The notes under the pieces: model-generated
The model's database searches: none
Seen by the model: the letters and a program-made list of their open reading frames with translations, nothing else
What the model was told of the DNA's origin: nothing
Program-made: the position numbers and the translations under genes
Source of the DNA: Chloroflexota bacterium
Lineage (GTDB): Bacteria > Chloroflexota > Chloroflexia > Thermomicrobiales > JADLAZ01
Reading direction: 5' to 3'
Length of the DNA: 64,000 bases
Assembly: GCA_020849725.1 (NCBI GenBank)
Contig: JADLAZ010000013.1
Coordinates: forward strand, 1-64,000
Part shown: positions 42,162 to 51,740 of the stretch, piece by piece
Position numbering within the stretch: position 1 is the stretch's first letter
Layout of the letters: each line of letters starts with the position of its first letter

Positions 42162-43865
42162 TCATCGGTTGGGCCAGACGCACTCGTAGATGACCATCGT
42201 GTCAGCCGGCAGCAATGAGCGCCAGTTGCGCATCGTCGCCCTGGCCGTGTAGACCGGCCGGCAGAGGCGCGGGTCATCGGTGATGCCGGGGTACCAGTGC
42301 GGCCAGGAGACGAAGTAGCGCGGCATGCGTGCGCGCACGTACTCTTCCACGCCGGCCGTGCCGGCCCGCTTGATGTACGGCAGGATGCCTGGCTCGACCA
42401 GGCCGACGGTGTCGATCACGGTGCGGTCGGAGAAGAAGATGACCGCGCCGATGTCGTGCGTGGCGACGACGGCATCGGGCGGAGTGTGCTCGCGCAGCCA
42501 GCGTCCGACCGCTACGTTCGTCTCATCGATGCTGCGCACGTCACGCGCGTACTGGATCGACCACGAGTGTACCTCGCGCAGGCCGACGACGAGGGTGATG
42601 GCCACCAGCAGCGGCAGCACACCGACGCGGAGCAGGCGCCGGCCGCCGGCGCCGAGGGCGAGGTGCTGGCTGGGCACCAGCGCCGCGACCAGGGCCATGC
42701 CATGCACTGCCAGCAACGCCACCAGGGGCAGCAGGGGCATCAGGTAGCGCTCGTGGTGGCGCAGGTTCGGCGCGATGAAGGCGTCCAGCAGCGGCAGGCC
42801 CAGCACCCAGGCCAGCGGCAGCAAGCTGCGGCGCGCGCCGGGGCGGTCGCTCCATTGCGCCGCCACCACCGCCACCACGCCGATTGGCACGAAGCAGATC
42901 AGCAGGAAGTTGTCGCGCAGGAAGCTGGTGCCGACCTCGCGCAAGTAGTCGAAGTCGGGCAGCCAACTGGCCATGGACGGGGTCGAGCCGCCCTGCGACA
43001 GCGACTGGCCGGCGAAGGTGTTCGGCAGCAGGCTGCCGGCCGTCAGATAGTTGAACAGCAACATCGGCGTCACGAACGCGGCGACGATGAGGACCTGCAG
43101 GCCGACGGCGCCCAGCCGCGCGCGGTGGAATGTCAGGTGGAGGCCGCGCGGGCGTGGCTCGTCCGTCGTGACGTCCACCCCGGCGCTGGCGCCGGCTGGC
43201 CGGCTGTCCAGCACGAGCAGTCGGTCGAGCAGCGTCAGCCCGATCAGCGCGAGCGCCTCCGGGCGGGTGATGGCGGCCACCGCCAGCACGACGGTCGGCA
43301 GGACCTGCTGCCAGCCGCCGGCGTCGCGGTAACGCAGGTGGAGCACGATGCCCCAGATCGTGAGCGCGGCGAACAGCGTCGTCTCCATCCCGGACAGCGA
43401 CGCCCAGATGAAGCGCCCATTGAGCGCAGCGAACACGGCCACCAGCAGCGCCAGGCCGCGTGCCGGCCGGATGTGCAGCGACAGCGCATACACGCCACCG
43501 AGCGCCGCCAGGTAGGCGGCGCCGCCAAGCACTTTGGCGGTCACCGGGAACTCGCCCGTGAGCCACCAGGCCGCCGCCAGCAGCAGCACCCAGAACGGGC
43601 TGGTCGTGCCTGGCGTGGCCACGCCAGGATTGAAGGACATGCCCAGGCCGCGCGCCAGGTTCTCGGCGAAGCGGAAGTGGATCCAGGCATCATCCAGCGG
43701 CGGGTGGATCGTGCCGGCGATCGTCAGTTGGCGATAGAGGTAGAGGCTCATCGCCGCCAGCCCCACCACGACGAAGATCACGATCGGCCAGACCGCGGTC
43801 AGGCGCAGCTGTGCTCGCCACGCCGCCGTCGGCAAGACCGATCGAGAACTCACCCGCGAACTCAT
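42162..43865 (-). CDS. Polytopic membrane glycosyltransferase (GT-C fold)
   Basis: 567 residues from ATG 43865 with about eleven transmembrane helices. The first loop is IHPPLDDAWIHFRFAENLARG, with the D-D-A-W-I acidic pair of AftB/mannosyltransferase-type GT-C enzymes, then TPGTTSPFWVLLLAAAWWL. A soluble C-terminal domain holds TPPDAVVATHDIGAVIFFSD. It differs from the neighbouring GT39 proteins. Donor is probably a polyprenyl-linked sugar. Confidence 0.82.
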   Translation of the reverse strand: MSSRVSSRSVLPTAAWRAQLRLTAVWPIVIFVVVGLAAMSLYLYRQLTIAGTIHPPLDDAWIHFRFAENLARGLGMSFNPGVATPGTTSPFWVLLLAAAWWLTGEFPVTAKVLGGAAYLAALGGVYALSLHIRPARGLALLVAVFAALNGRFIWASLSGMETTLFAALTIWGIVLHLRYRDAGGWQQVLPTVVLAVAAITRPEALALIGLTLLDRLLVLDSRPAGASAGVDVTTDEPRPRGLHLTFHRARLGAVGLQVLIVAAFVTPMLLFNYLTAGSLLPNTFAGQSLSQGGSTPSMASWLPDFDYLREVGTSFLRDNFLLICFVPIGVVAVVAAQWSDRPGARRSLLPLAWVLGLPLLDAFIAPNLRHHERYLMPLLPLVALLAVHGMALVAALVPSQHLALGAGGRRLLRVGVLPLLVAITLVVGLREVHSWSIQYARDVRSIDETNVAVGRWLREHTPPDAVVATHDIGAVIFFSDRTVIDTVGLVEPGILPYIKRAGTAGVEEYVRARMPRYFVSWPHWYPGITDDPRLCRPVYTARATMRNWRSLLPADTMVIYECVWPNR

Positions 43866-43922
43866 CGTTGCCTCCCAGAACCTCCCCGGCGCGGATGCGC
43901 GCCGGGGCGCCAGATCATCGCG

Positions 43923-45533
43923 CTACCCGGCAGGCACATACCGGCGCAGTTCGATGTTGTAGAGTGTCTGGTGTTCGTCCAGGCGCCAGCGCGCATCAAA
44001 CGCGCGCTGCACCATCCCGGTGGGGTCGTTGAATTCCTCATGACTGAGCACGAGCCAGACCGGGCCATCGTGGTTGAGCAGCGGCTCCATCGCCGCGATA
44101 TCGGCCGGCGTCACCGGCACTTCCAGGGCGCCGGTTGGCTGGTCGGCGTCGTGGGGGATGCCGTGCATCGGCAGCGTGTGGCCCAGGCGCGAGAAGTAGT
44201 AGGTGAAGGGCCACTCGCCCGGCGCGGAGTGGAAGATGAGCACGTCCCCGGCTCCGGCGTGCTGCGCCACCAGGCGCGCGGCCTCGTCCCATGGCTCCTT
44301 GGGCGCGTTGCGATACAGGTTCTGCAGCGACAGCGCCGTCCAGCCGACAACCCACAGCAGCCCCAGGCTCGCGAGCGCCAGCGGCCAGCCCCGTGCCAGC
44401 CACGCGCGCCCGGCGCCGACCTGGCCATCGCCGTCGCCGGCTGCCAGCCGCCGCCAGCCAAGCCGCGCCAGCTCGACCAGGCCGGCGGCGACCAGCAACA
44501 GGTAGAAGGGCGTCACCAGGATGAGCGTGCGCGCCAGGAAGAGCGGCCGGAAGCTGCCAACCACGTAGGCCAGCGCCACCGGCAGGAGCGCCAGCGCCAC
44601 CGGCAGCAGCCAGGCCAGCCGGCCCTGCCGGCGCAGCGCCAGACCGCCGGCGATCGCCAGCGCCAGAAAGCCGATGACGACCAGGCCCGGCCGGTCGCCC
44701 GGCAGCCGCCAGTAGGGCGCGTGATAGGCGCTGAACTCCCAGAGGGCCTTCTCCAAGGTCTCCGGTGTCGCCGGCGGGATCCAGAAGCGCCGGTAGGTCT
44801 GACTCTGGATCAGAAAGGCGGGCGCCCAGGGCAGCAACGTCAGCCCAGCGACGGGCACGGCCGTCCACAGCCAGCGGCGCGCGCCGGTGGCCGGCTGACC
44901 GGGCCAGGCGAGCGCCAGCACCACCACCGCCTGCGCCGCCAGCGTGAACAGCGCCAGATAGTGGACCCACAGCATCGCCCCGGTCGCGCCGACATAGATC
45001 AGCCAGCGGCCCCAGCCTGGCCGCTGCAGCAGCCGCACCAGCGCCAGCGTCGAGGCCAGCCCGGTCAGCGCCAGCAGCGCGTACATGCGCGTCTCCTGGG
45101 CGTACCAGATGTGGAAGGGTGACAGCGCCAGCAGGCCGGTGGCCAGCAGCGCGGTGGCGCGGTCGGTGAGGGCGCGGCCGAGCGCGTACAGCAGCGGCAG
45201 GCACAGCGCGCTGGCCAGCGCCGACAGGGCGCGCACGGCAAAGACGCCGTCGCCGAACAGGCTCATCCAGCCGTGCAGCGCCAGGTAGTACAGCGGCGGC
45301 GGCGTATCGCGCATGATGGTGAGGCGGATCAGCTCCGGCAGCGGCGGGCTGGCGAAGTAGAGGCTGGCCGCTTCGTCGTACCAGAGACTCTTGGCGTCGA
45401 GCCAGAGGAAGCGCAAGCCCAGCCCCAGCAGCAGGACGGTCACCAGCGCCACCCCGGCGAGCGCCGGCGTGAGCCACCAGGCGACGGTGCGGCGGCGGCT
45501 GAGCGAGATGACATCCACGGCAGGCACACTCAT
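43923..45533 (-). CDS. GT39-type membrane glycosyltransferase
   Basis: 536 residues from ATG 45533, overlapping the preceding stop by ATGA, so translation is coupled. SLWYDEAASLYFASPPLPEL is the GT39 first-loop motif, followed by DTPPPLYYLALHGWM and SPFHIWYAQETRMYALLAL. Around ten helices and an extracytoplasmic C-terminal region. Paralogue of the genes at 38.2 and 45.5 kb. Confidence 0.88.
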   Translation of the reverse strand: MSVPAVDVISLSRRRTVAWWLTPALAGVALVTVLLLGLGLRFLWLDAKSLWYDEAASLYFASPPLPELIRLTIMRDTPPPLYYLALHGWMSLFGDGVFAVRALSALASALCLPLLYALGRALTDRATALLATGLLALSPFHIWYAQETRMYALLALTGLASTLALVRLLQRPGWGRWLIYVGATGAMLWVHYLALFTLAAQAVVVLALAWPGQPATGARRWLWTAVPVAGLTLLPWAPAFLIQSQTYRRFWIPPATPETLEKALWEFSAYHAPYWRLPGDRPGLVVIGFLALAIAGGLALRRQGRLAWLLPVALALLPVALAYVVGSFRPLFLARTLILVTPFYLLLVAAGLVELARLGWRRLAAGDGDGQVGAGRAWLARGWPLALASLGLLWVVGWTALSLQNLYRNAPKEPWDEAARLVAQHAGAGDVLIFHSAPGEWPFTYYFSRLGHTLPMHGIPHDADQPTGALEVPVTPADIAAMEPLLNHDGPVWLVLSHEEFNDPTGMVQRAFDARWRLDEHQTLYNIELRRYVPAG

Positions 45534-47119
45534 TGGGTTCCCTCCCGCAGTGTGTACAGACGCATGGTCAGCCCACGCGCATGCTCGTGGTCGATCAGTT
45601 GGCCCTGGGCCGCCAGGTCGTCGGCCAGGCGCCCATCGATCGTGTCGTGGGCGCTGCTGATGATGAGCCAGTAGCGCTGGTGGCCGGCCAGGGCCGCCGC
45701 TGGCGTCGGATACTCGCCGAAGCGCGGGTGGACCGCCCAATCGTCATGCGGGTAGCCGCGCGGGACGCCGGCGCCGCCCAGCCGCTGGTAGTAGTAGACG
45801 AACGGTCCCTCGATGTAGGGCGGCACAAAGATGATCAAGTCGTCTCGCTCGGCGCGGGCGGCCAGGCGTGCGGCGGCGGTGCGCCAGTCCTCGCGGTCCG
45901 GCCGCGCCAGCGTGTCGGCCAGCGTGATGAGGTTGAGCGTCACCAGCGCCGTCACCAGGCCAGCGGCGGCCCAGCGCCGCCAGTCGCCGGCGCCGACGGC
46001 CAGCGCCAGCCCGCGCGCCACCACCAGCAGCAGCGGCGGGCTGGCGATGATCAGGTTGCGGGTCAGGAAGATCGACGAGCCGGGTCGGAAGATCGCCGAC
46101 ATCCCCGGCACGGCCACATAGGGCTGGCTGATCAGGAACGCCAGGCCGATCGGCACGCAGACCAGGCACCCCAGCAGCACGTAGGCGCCCACCCGGCTCC
46201 GGCTCTCCTGGAACAGCATGGCGCTGCCCAGCGCCAGACAGGCGGCCAGCAGCCCCAGCGCCGTCAGTTGCAGCATCAGCCCGCTACTCTGGCTGACGAA
46301 GGCAGCCAGTGTCAGCGCCACCTGCTGCACCGTCGCCGGCACGATCCAGGTGTTGTTGCTGCCGCTGACGCGCACCTGCTGCAGGAAGGTCGGCATCCAG
46401 GGCAGCCACAGCCCGACCGCCAGGGCCTGGCTGAGCGTCCACGGCCAGAACCGGCCCCGCTGCCAGAGCGCCCTGACCAGCAGCAGCGCCGCCGCGTTCA
46501 GCGCCAGCGTGTACCAGATGGCAGCCGTGTTCGACCACAGCGCCGCCGCCTGGCAGATGACCAGGCCGGCCCAGTCGAGCCGACGGCCGGTGCGCACCGC
46601 GCGCGCGGCGAACAGTGTCGCTGCCAGCGTCAGCATCGCCACCAGCGCGTACATGCGCGCTTCCTGGGCGTGCCAGATGTGCAGCGGCGACACCGCCAGC
46701 AGCAGCGCCGCCACCAGCCCGGTCGGCCGGTCGAACAGCTCCCGGCCGAGTGCGTACAGCAGCGGGATGGCGATGATGCCGGCCACCGCCGACGGCAGCC
46801 GCAGCAGCCACTCGCTGCCGCCAAGCGCGATCATCGGCTGCAGCAGCAGGTAGTGCAGCGGTGGATGCGTGTCATGCGCGGCCAGGTAGGCGAGGAGATC
46901 GCCCAGCGACCGATCGGCGATCCAGTAGCTCAGCCCCTCATCCAGCCACAGGCTCAGCGCACCCAGTGTCGCCAGCCGCAGCAGCGCGCCCAGGCTCACG
47001 ATGACCCACAGCGCTGCGGCCTGGTGCGCGTCGAGCCAGGCCCAGGCGGCCGTGGTCGTGGCCTGGACGCCGGCCGGCGAGAGTCGCATTTGCACTTTAG
47101 CGGAGGCGCGCGTGTTCAC
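45530..47119 (-). CDS. GT39-type membrane glycosyltransferase
   Basis: 529 residues from GTG 47119, overlapping the upstream GT4 stop by 23 bp; ATG 47089 is an alternative just after that stop. Motifs SLWLDEGLSYWIADRSL, DTHPPLHYLLLQPMI and SPLHIWHAQEARMYALVAM mark the GT39 family. The overlapping ends on both sides indicate one polycistronic surface-glycan transcript. Confidence 0.88.
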   Translation of the reverse strand: MNTRASAKVQMRLSPAGVQATTTAAWAWLDAHQAAALWVIVSLGALLRLATLGALSLWLDEGLSYWIADRSLGDLLAYLAAHDTHPPLHYLLLQPMIALGGSEWLLRLPSAVAGIIAIPLLYALGRELFDRPTGLVAALLLAVSPLHIWHAQEARMYALVAMLTLAATLFAARAVRTGRRLDWAGLVICQAAALWSNTAAIWYTLALNAAALLLVRALWQRGRFWPWTLSQALAVGLWLPWMPTFLQQVRVSGSNNTWIVPATVQQVALTLAAFVSQSSGLMLQLTALGLLAACLALGSAMLFQESRSRVGAYVLLGCLVCVPIGLAFLISQPYVAVPGMSAIFRPGSSIFLTRNLIIASPPLLLVVARGLALAVGAGDWRRWAAAGLVTALVTLNLITLADTLARPDREDWRTAAARLAARAERDDLIIFVPPYIEGPFVYYYQRLGGAGVPRGYPHDDWAVHPRFGEYPTPAAALAGHQRYWLIISSAHDTIDGRLADDLAAQGQLIDHEHARGLTMRLYTLREGTQ

Positions 47120-48299
47120 CGATCACCTGCTCGCTTGCGCTGGCATCCATCGGCTCCCAGCGCCGGAAGATTGGGTCCATGATCGTCGCCATCCGTTCCC
47201 AGGTGTACTCGCGCAGCGCCGTCGCCCGCGCTGCCGCGCCGAGGCGCTCCCGCAGCGCGGCGTCGGCCGCCAGCATGTCGATCGCCCCGACCAGGCCATC
47301 AACATCGTTCGGCGCGACGACCAGCCCGCACCCCTCCAGCACCTGGGGGATATCGGAGACGCGCGTCGAGATGACCGGTTTGCCCATGGCCAGCGCCTCA
47401 AACAACTTGTTCGGCAGTTGCCCGGCCGAGTACGGGCCGAGCCGCTGCGGCAGCACCACCAGATCGGCCATGCTCAGGAAGCGTGGCACCTCATCGTACG
47501 GCTGCGCGCCGAGATAGATCACCTTCGGGTTGCGGCGCAGCTCCTCGATGTAGGTCGGGTTGCCGCCGGCGCCGACGATGACCAGCCGCACGCTCGGGTC
47601 GGCCGCGCGCTCGAGCGCGGCGACAACCTCGCTCAGCCCCTTGTGCGGGTAGGCGTCGCCGATGAAGGTCATCACTTTGAAGTCGCACAGCCCCCACTCC
47701 TGCCGCAGCGCCTCCCGGTCGAAGCGAGCCGGGTCGAAGCTGTCCACGTCGACGCCCTGCGGCAAGATCGTGCCGCCGTAGCGCTGCTGGAAGAAGCTCG
47801 ACACGACCGTCACGCCGTCGGCCAGGCCGACCATCTTGTCGAGCGCGTAGGTGTAGGCGTAGCAGTCCGGCTGGCGCAGCCGCGGCAGCGAGTAGGCCAT
47901 GTTCTTGAGCATGTACTTGCTGTTCGGGTAGCGCATGTAGATCTCCCAGTCGTCGATGTCGAGGACGACCGGCAGACCCTTCTGCCGCCTGGCCCACAGC
48001 GCCAGCCCGTAGCTGGTCGGCACCGGCTTGATCGCCATGATCACGTCGCCGGTGATGCGCTCCAGCACCTCGGCCGCCGTCTTCCGGAAGGCCGGCAGCG
48101 GCCGGTTGGTGACCAGGTGGTACGGGCAGGGGAAGTCGTACATCTGGATCGGGTAGGGATGATTCGGCACCGGCGTCACGGTGCGGATCACCTCGACGTC
48201 GTAGCGCAGCATGAGCGCGCGCGCGATGATGTAGGTGCGCGACAGTACCGGCCGCATCGAGTCGGGCGCGATCACCGTGACTTTGAGCCGTCGTGCCAT
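47097..48299 (-). CDS. GT4-family glycosyltransferase
   Basis: 400 residues from ATG 48299. Two Rossmann-like halves; the C-terminal half contains VMTFIGDAYPHKGLSEVVAA, VIVGAGGNP, the donor-site motif GQLPNKLFEALAMGKPVIST, and GLVVAPNDVDGL. These are GT4 (GT-B fold) signatures using nucleotide-sugar donors at the cytoplasmic membrane face. There is no transmembrane segment. It heads a block overlapping the GT39 genes. Confidence 0.9.
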   Translation of the reverse strand: MARRLKVTVIAPDSMRPVLSRTYIIARALMLRYDVEVIRTVTPVPNHPYPIQMYDFPCPYHLVTNRPLPAFRKTAAEVLERITGDVIMAIKPVPTSYGLALWARRQKGLPVVLDIDDWEIYMRYPNSKYMLKNMAYSLPRLRQPDCYAYTYALDKMVGLADGVTVVSSFFQQRYGGTILPQGVDVDSFDPARFDREALRQEWGLCDFKVMTFIGDAYPHKGLSEVVAALERAADPSVRLVIVGAGGNPTYIEELRRNPKVIYLGAQPYDEVPRFLSMADLVVLPQRLGPYSAGQLPNKLFEALAMGKPVISTRVSDIPQVLEGCGLVVAPNDVDGLVGAIDMLAADAALRERLGAAARATALREYTWERMATIMDPIFRRWEPMDASASEQVIGEHARLR

Positions 48300-48304
48300 G
48301 GGGT

Positions 48305-48459
48305 CTCCGTGGGGAGTGATGAGTGATGAGTGATGGGCCCTCACCCTAACCCTCTCCCGTGCGCGGGAGAGGGGACCGGCCGCGGTGGTCAGGCGCCGTC
48401 TGTTCTCTCTCCCTCTGGGAGAGGGTTAGGGTGAGGGTCCCACTGGCCCACTGGCCCAC
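48305..48459. repeat. Composite spacer: GATGAGT repeats, inverted CCCTCACCC pair, GTGGGCCA repeats
   Basis: From left: GAGTGATGAGTGATGAGTGATG (48314-48335, period 7); an inverted pair of the DUF559-type repeat (48335-48377 and 48402-48440); then CCACTGGCCCACTGGCCCAC (period 8) that abuts the dehydratase stop at 48460. No gene. Several repeat families have been inserted together here. Confidence 0.65.
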
Positions 48460-49470
48460 TCATCGCACGAGCGCGAGTGCCGGCAGCGGTGCGCCGGCGA
48501 GATAGGCGGTGTACCAGGCGAGCGTCTCGCCCAGCCCTTCCTCCAGGGTGTAGCCGGAGCGCCAGCCGAGGTCACGCTCGGCCCGGCGGCTGTCGAGGAA
48601 CTGCGCCTTGATCTCCTGGCTCGGCTTGCCCTTGCCCTGGATATCCGGTGTGATGTGCCGCTTGCCGGACAGCGCGACGATTGTGGTCACCAACTCTAGC
48701 ACACTGATCGGTCGGCCGGTGCCGAAGTTGAAGGCCTCACCGTACAACTCGCTCCGGCCGGCGATCTGCTCGCCCAGCGTCAGGTACGAGTCGACGCAGT
48801 CACGCACGTAGAAGTAGTCGCGCACCAGCGTGCCATCGCTGCGCAGCACCGGGCTGCGGTCCTCGATCACCGCCTTCATCGTCTCGGGGATGATGCGGCT
48901 CCAGTTCAGGTCGCCGCCGCCGTAGATGTTGCCGCAGCGGGTGATGGCGACCGGCAGCCCGTAGCTCCTGCCATAGGAGCGGGCGATGATGTCGGTGCAG
49001 ACCTTGGAGGCGTCATAGGGATGGATGCCGTTGAGTGGCTGGTCCTCGGTGTAGGGCAGCACCGGCTGATCGCCGTAGGCCTTGTCCGATGACGCCACGA
49101 CGACCCGCTTGATCAATGGGCTGAGCCGGCAGGCCTCCAGCAGTTGCCAGGTGCCGCGGATGTTGGCCTCGAAGGTCGACAGCGGCGACCGGTTGGCGAC
49201 GGCGACGATCGCCTGCGCCGCCAGGTGGAAGACGCTGTCGATGTCGAACTCGGTCAGGATGCGCTGCAGCAGGGCGTAGTCGAGCAGGTCGCCCCGCACC
49301 TGCGTCACCCGATCGGTCAGCCCCGGATGCAGCGCCAGCCCGGCCTTTGGCGTCAGATCGCGCACCAGCACGACGACGTTGGCGCCCTGCTCGACCAGCT
49401 CACGCGCCAGCCAGCTCCCGACAAAGCCATTCGCGCCGGTGATGAAGACGTTGCGGCCAGACCAGGTCAT
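48460..49470 (-). CDS. NAD-dependent sugar 4,6-dehydratase, probably CDP-glucose type
   Basis: 336 residues. Extended-SDR Rossmann motif TGANGFVGSWLA (residues 10-21), active-site ASSDKAYGDQ and YDASK, then RCGNIYGGGDLNWSRIIP, VRDYFYVRDCVDSYLTLGEQ. The pattern matches RfbG-like CDP-glucose or GDP-mannose 4,6-dehydratases. The next gene upstream is a glucose-1-phosphate cytidylyltransferase, favouring CDP-glucose as substrate and CDP-4-keto-6-deoxyglucose as product, the entry to dideoxy sugars. Assigned by context, not proven. Confidence 0.82.
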   Translation of the reverse strand: MTWSGRNVFITGANGFVGSWLARELVEQGANVVVLVRDLTPKAGLALHPGLTDRVTQVRGDLLDYALLQRILTEFDIDSVFHLAAQAIVAVANRSPLSTFEANIRGTWQLLEACRLSPLIKRVVVASSDKAYGDQPVLPYTEDQPLNGIHPYDASKVCTDIIARSYGRSYGLPVAITRCGNIYGGGDLNWSRIIPETMKAVIEDRSPVLRSDGTLVRDYFYVRDCVDSYLTLGEQIAGRSELYGEAFNFGTGRPISVLELVTTIVALSGKRHITPDIQGKGKPSQEIKAQFLDSRRAERDLGWRSGYTLEEGLGETLAWYTAYLAGAPLPALALVR

Positions 49471-49483
49471 GTTCTCTCCTCGT

Positions 49484-49718
49484 GGGGGTCGGGGGTCGGG
49501 GGTTGGGGGTCGGGGGTTGGGGGTTGGGGAAGGTGGTTGGTAGGGAGAGGAGTCAACCCCCCTTATCAGGGGGGGAATCAGGTAGCGGCGCGTCGGCCCA
49601 TTCCCCCTGACAAGGGAGGTTAGGGAGGTCTAACGCCCTTGCCTCACCACCGGCGTTCCAGTCTGTCATCAGTGTTCGCCCGTGCCCTCCCCGGCCCCTG
49701 ACCCCTGACCCCTGACCC
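49484..49718. repeat. Inverted-arm element with GGGGGTC heptamers and a nested inverted repeat
   Basis: Left arm 49484-49533 repeats GGGGGTC/GGGGGTT; right arm 49684-49720 repeats TGACCCC and abuts the rfbF TAG stop (49719-49721). Inside, AACCCCCCTTATCAGGGG (49555-49577) is inverted against CCCCCTGACAAGGGAGGTT (49600-49621). Remaining interior (GGGGAAGGTGGTTGGTAG, CCAGTCTGTCATCAG) is homologous to the element after aroA. Confidence 0.7.
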
Positions 49719-50507
49719 CTACTGCGTCCACACTTTCCAGCGCGCGCCGGCGCCGTTGGAGCGCCAGAGCGCGTTGAGCGTCTGCATCTCCTTGAACGTG
49801 TTCATGCTGGCCCAGAAGCCCTGGTGGCGGTAGGCCATGATCTGGCCGTCGCCGGCCAGCCGCTGGAACGGCTGCTCCTCCAGCACCTCGTTGTCGCCCA
49901 GGTAGTCGAAGACGCGCCGGTCGAACACGAAGCAGCCACCGTTGATCCAGTGGTCGAGGCGTGGCTTCTCGCGGAAGCGCGTGATCTGGCCGTCGTCGGC
50001 CAGGTCCAGCACGCCGTAGGGCGACACCGGCTGGACAGCGGTGAGCGTGGCGACGCGGCCGTGGCGCCGGTGGAAGGCGACGACATCATCGACCGGGATG
50101 TCCCACAGGTCGTCGCCATAGGAGACGCAGAAGGTGTCGCTGTCGATGTAGCGCTCGACGGCTTTCAGTCGGCCGGCGGTGTTCGTCTCCTGGCCGGTGT
50201 CGGCAAAGGTGATGCGCCAGTGCTCCTGGCCGTTGTCGGGATAGACGATGCGCTCCGGCTCCGGCACGCCCATGCGCAGAACGAAGTCCTTGTAGCGCCA
50301 GCCTTCGTTCTCGACGAAGTACTCCTTGATCTTCTCGCCCTTGTAGCCGAGGCAGAGCACGAAGTCGTCCTGCCCGTAGTGGGTGTAGATCTTCATCACG
50401 TGCCAGAGGATCGGCCGGCCGCCGATCTCGATCATCGGCTTGGGGATGGCCTCGGTCATCTCCCGCAGCCGCTCGCCCTTGCCACCGCACAGGATGACGG
50501 TCTTCAT
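49719..50507 (-). CDS. rfbF: Glucose-1-phosphate cytidylyltransferase
   Basis: 262 residues from ATG 50507, overlapping the upstream GT2 stop (ATGA). Nucleotidyltransferase signature LCGGKGERLREMTEAIPKPM (residues 5-24), then GRPILWHVMKIYTHYG, SYGDDLWDIP with the metal Asp, and the NGGCFVFD loop. This is the RfbF/DdhA pattern and normal length (~257). It makes CDP-glucose for the adjacent 4,6-dehydratase. Confidence 0.92.
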   Translation of the reverse strand: MKTVILCGGKGERLREMTEAIPKPMIEIGGRPILWHVMKIYTHYGQDDFVLCLGYKGEKIKEYFVENEGWRYKDFVLRMGVPEPERIVYPDNGQEHWRITFADTGQETNTAGRLKAVERYIDSDTFCVSYGDDLWDIPVDDVVAFHRRHGRVATLTAVQPVSPYGVLDLADDGQITRFREKPRLDHWINGGCFVFDRRVFDYLGDNEVLEEQPFQRLAGDGQIMAYRHQGFWASMNTFKEMQTLNALWRSNGAGARWKVWTQ

Positions 50508-51436
50508 CGCTCGGTCCTCTCCGGGGTCAGCAGCGCCGGGCCGGCCGGCCGGCGGCCGAAGGTCGTCCAGGCGCGGCGGATGCCACTCAGCGAGCCGCGC
50601 AGGTTCTGCCAGCTTAGGATGACGCTCTCCTTGCTGCCCTTCAGCACACCGCGGATCGCCAGCAGCGGCGCCTCGTCCAGGAAGCGCACCGTCAGCAGGC
50701 GCAGCGCGAACAGGTCGCCGTCCTCGCGGACGTGCTTGGTCAGCATCGCCGCGCCGCCGAAGGCGTACTCCCAGCGTCGCTGGCGAGCCTCCTCGCGGCT
50801 GCGCCACTGGTCGTGGTAGACGATGGCGTCGGGCGTGTAGACGATGGTCTTGCCGGCCTTGAGGATGCTGTAGACCAGGTCCAGGTCCTCGGCGGTGCGC
50901 AGCGGCGAGCCGGGACCGAGCCGGATATCGTAGCCAGCGACATCGCGGAAGAGCGCGCGCCGGAAGCCGATGTTGACACTGATGCCGACCTTCCACGGTG
51001 CGGCCTTGCCCTTGAACACGCGCCGCCCATCGCCACTATTGACCGCCACCAGCAACTTCCTGGTGAAGTCGCCATAGGGCAGGCAGCGGCCACACACGGC
51101 GTCGGGTTGGTCGGCGGCCGTCAGCGTCGCCAGCATCGTCGCGATCCACTCGCGGTGAGCCAGGCAGTCGTCGTCGGTCGTCAGGATGAAGTCCGTCCCG
51201 GCGGCCTGCATGCCGATGTTGCGGGCGCTGGACAGGCCCCTGGTCTCTTGCTTGATGTAGCGCAGGCCCGGCTGCTCGGCGGCCATCGCCTCGACGACGG
51301 CGCGCGTCTCCGGCTGCTTGCTGCCGTCGACGACGATGACCTCGTCGGGCCGGACTGTGTTGTCATACAGGCTGGCCAGACAGCGAGCCAGTTGGTCGGC
51401 GCGATCCATCGTGCCAATGACGACCGCGACACTCAT
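50504..51436 (-). CDS. GT2-family glycosyltransferase
   Basis: 310 residues. GT-A fold: SVAVVIGTMDRADQLARCLA, VIVVDGSKQPE, ARNIGMQAAGTDFILTTDDD (DxD metal site at about residues 91-93), and SPLRTAEDLDLVYSILKAG with the E-D catalytic base. Cytoplasmic; a C-terminal helical tail may associate with the membrane. Overlap with rfbF indicates coupling in the surface-glycan operon. Confidence 0.9.
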   Translation of the reverse strand: MSVAVVIGTMDRADQLARCLASLYDNTVRPDEVIVVDGSKQPETRAVVEAMAAEQPGLRYIKQETRGLSSARNIGMQAAGTDFILTTDDDCLAHREWIATMLATLTAADQPDAVCGRCLPYGDFTRKLLVAVNSGDGRRVFKGKAAPWKVGISVNIGFRRALFRDVAGYDIRLGPGSPLRTAEDLDLVYSILKAGKTIVYTPDAIVYHDQWRSREEARQRRWEYAFGGAAMLTKHVREDGDLFALRLLTVRFLDEAPLLAIRGVLKGSKESVILSWQNLRGSLSGIRRAWTTFGRRPAGPALLTPERTER

Positions 51437-51740
51437 GACGGCATCGTCCCTTCGTTACTGACGGCGTAGCAGGCGGGAACCGGCCCAGCCCTGTCGCGCC
51501 GCTGCGCGGTGGCGCGACAACAGGCCGGATTGATCCTTAGTACGGCCGAATCCGCGATCTCCTCACAGGCGCGGCACAAAGACAACGTTGGTGGCCTATT
51601 TGGCGAGCGTGTCATGCGCTAGATTGTCTGCTGGCTGGGCCGGCACCGGGGGGCGGAGCGGAGGGCGATCAGGGCCGGCGATCGGGGCCGGCGATCGGGG
51701 CCGGCGGCCTCCTGCCCCGCTGGCCGTCGCCCCCGCCGCC
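51437..51740. other. Intergenic spacer with a small tandem repeat
   Basis: No gene. 51662-51714 contains three to four copies of a 15-bp unit GGCGATCGGGGCCGG (one with an A). The remainder (51437-51660) shows short low-quality frames only. No promoter or RNA gene was recognised. Confidence 0.55.

Noticed and set aside
42297..45122. 941-codon plus-strand open frame
   Set aside because: Antisense to two membrane glycosyltransferase genes; Gln/Arg/His-rich shadow translation.
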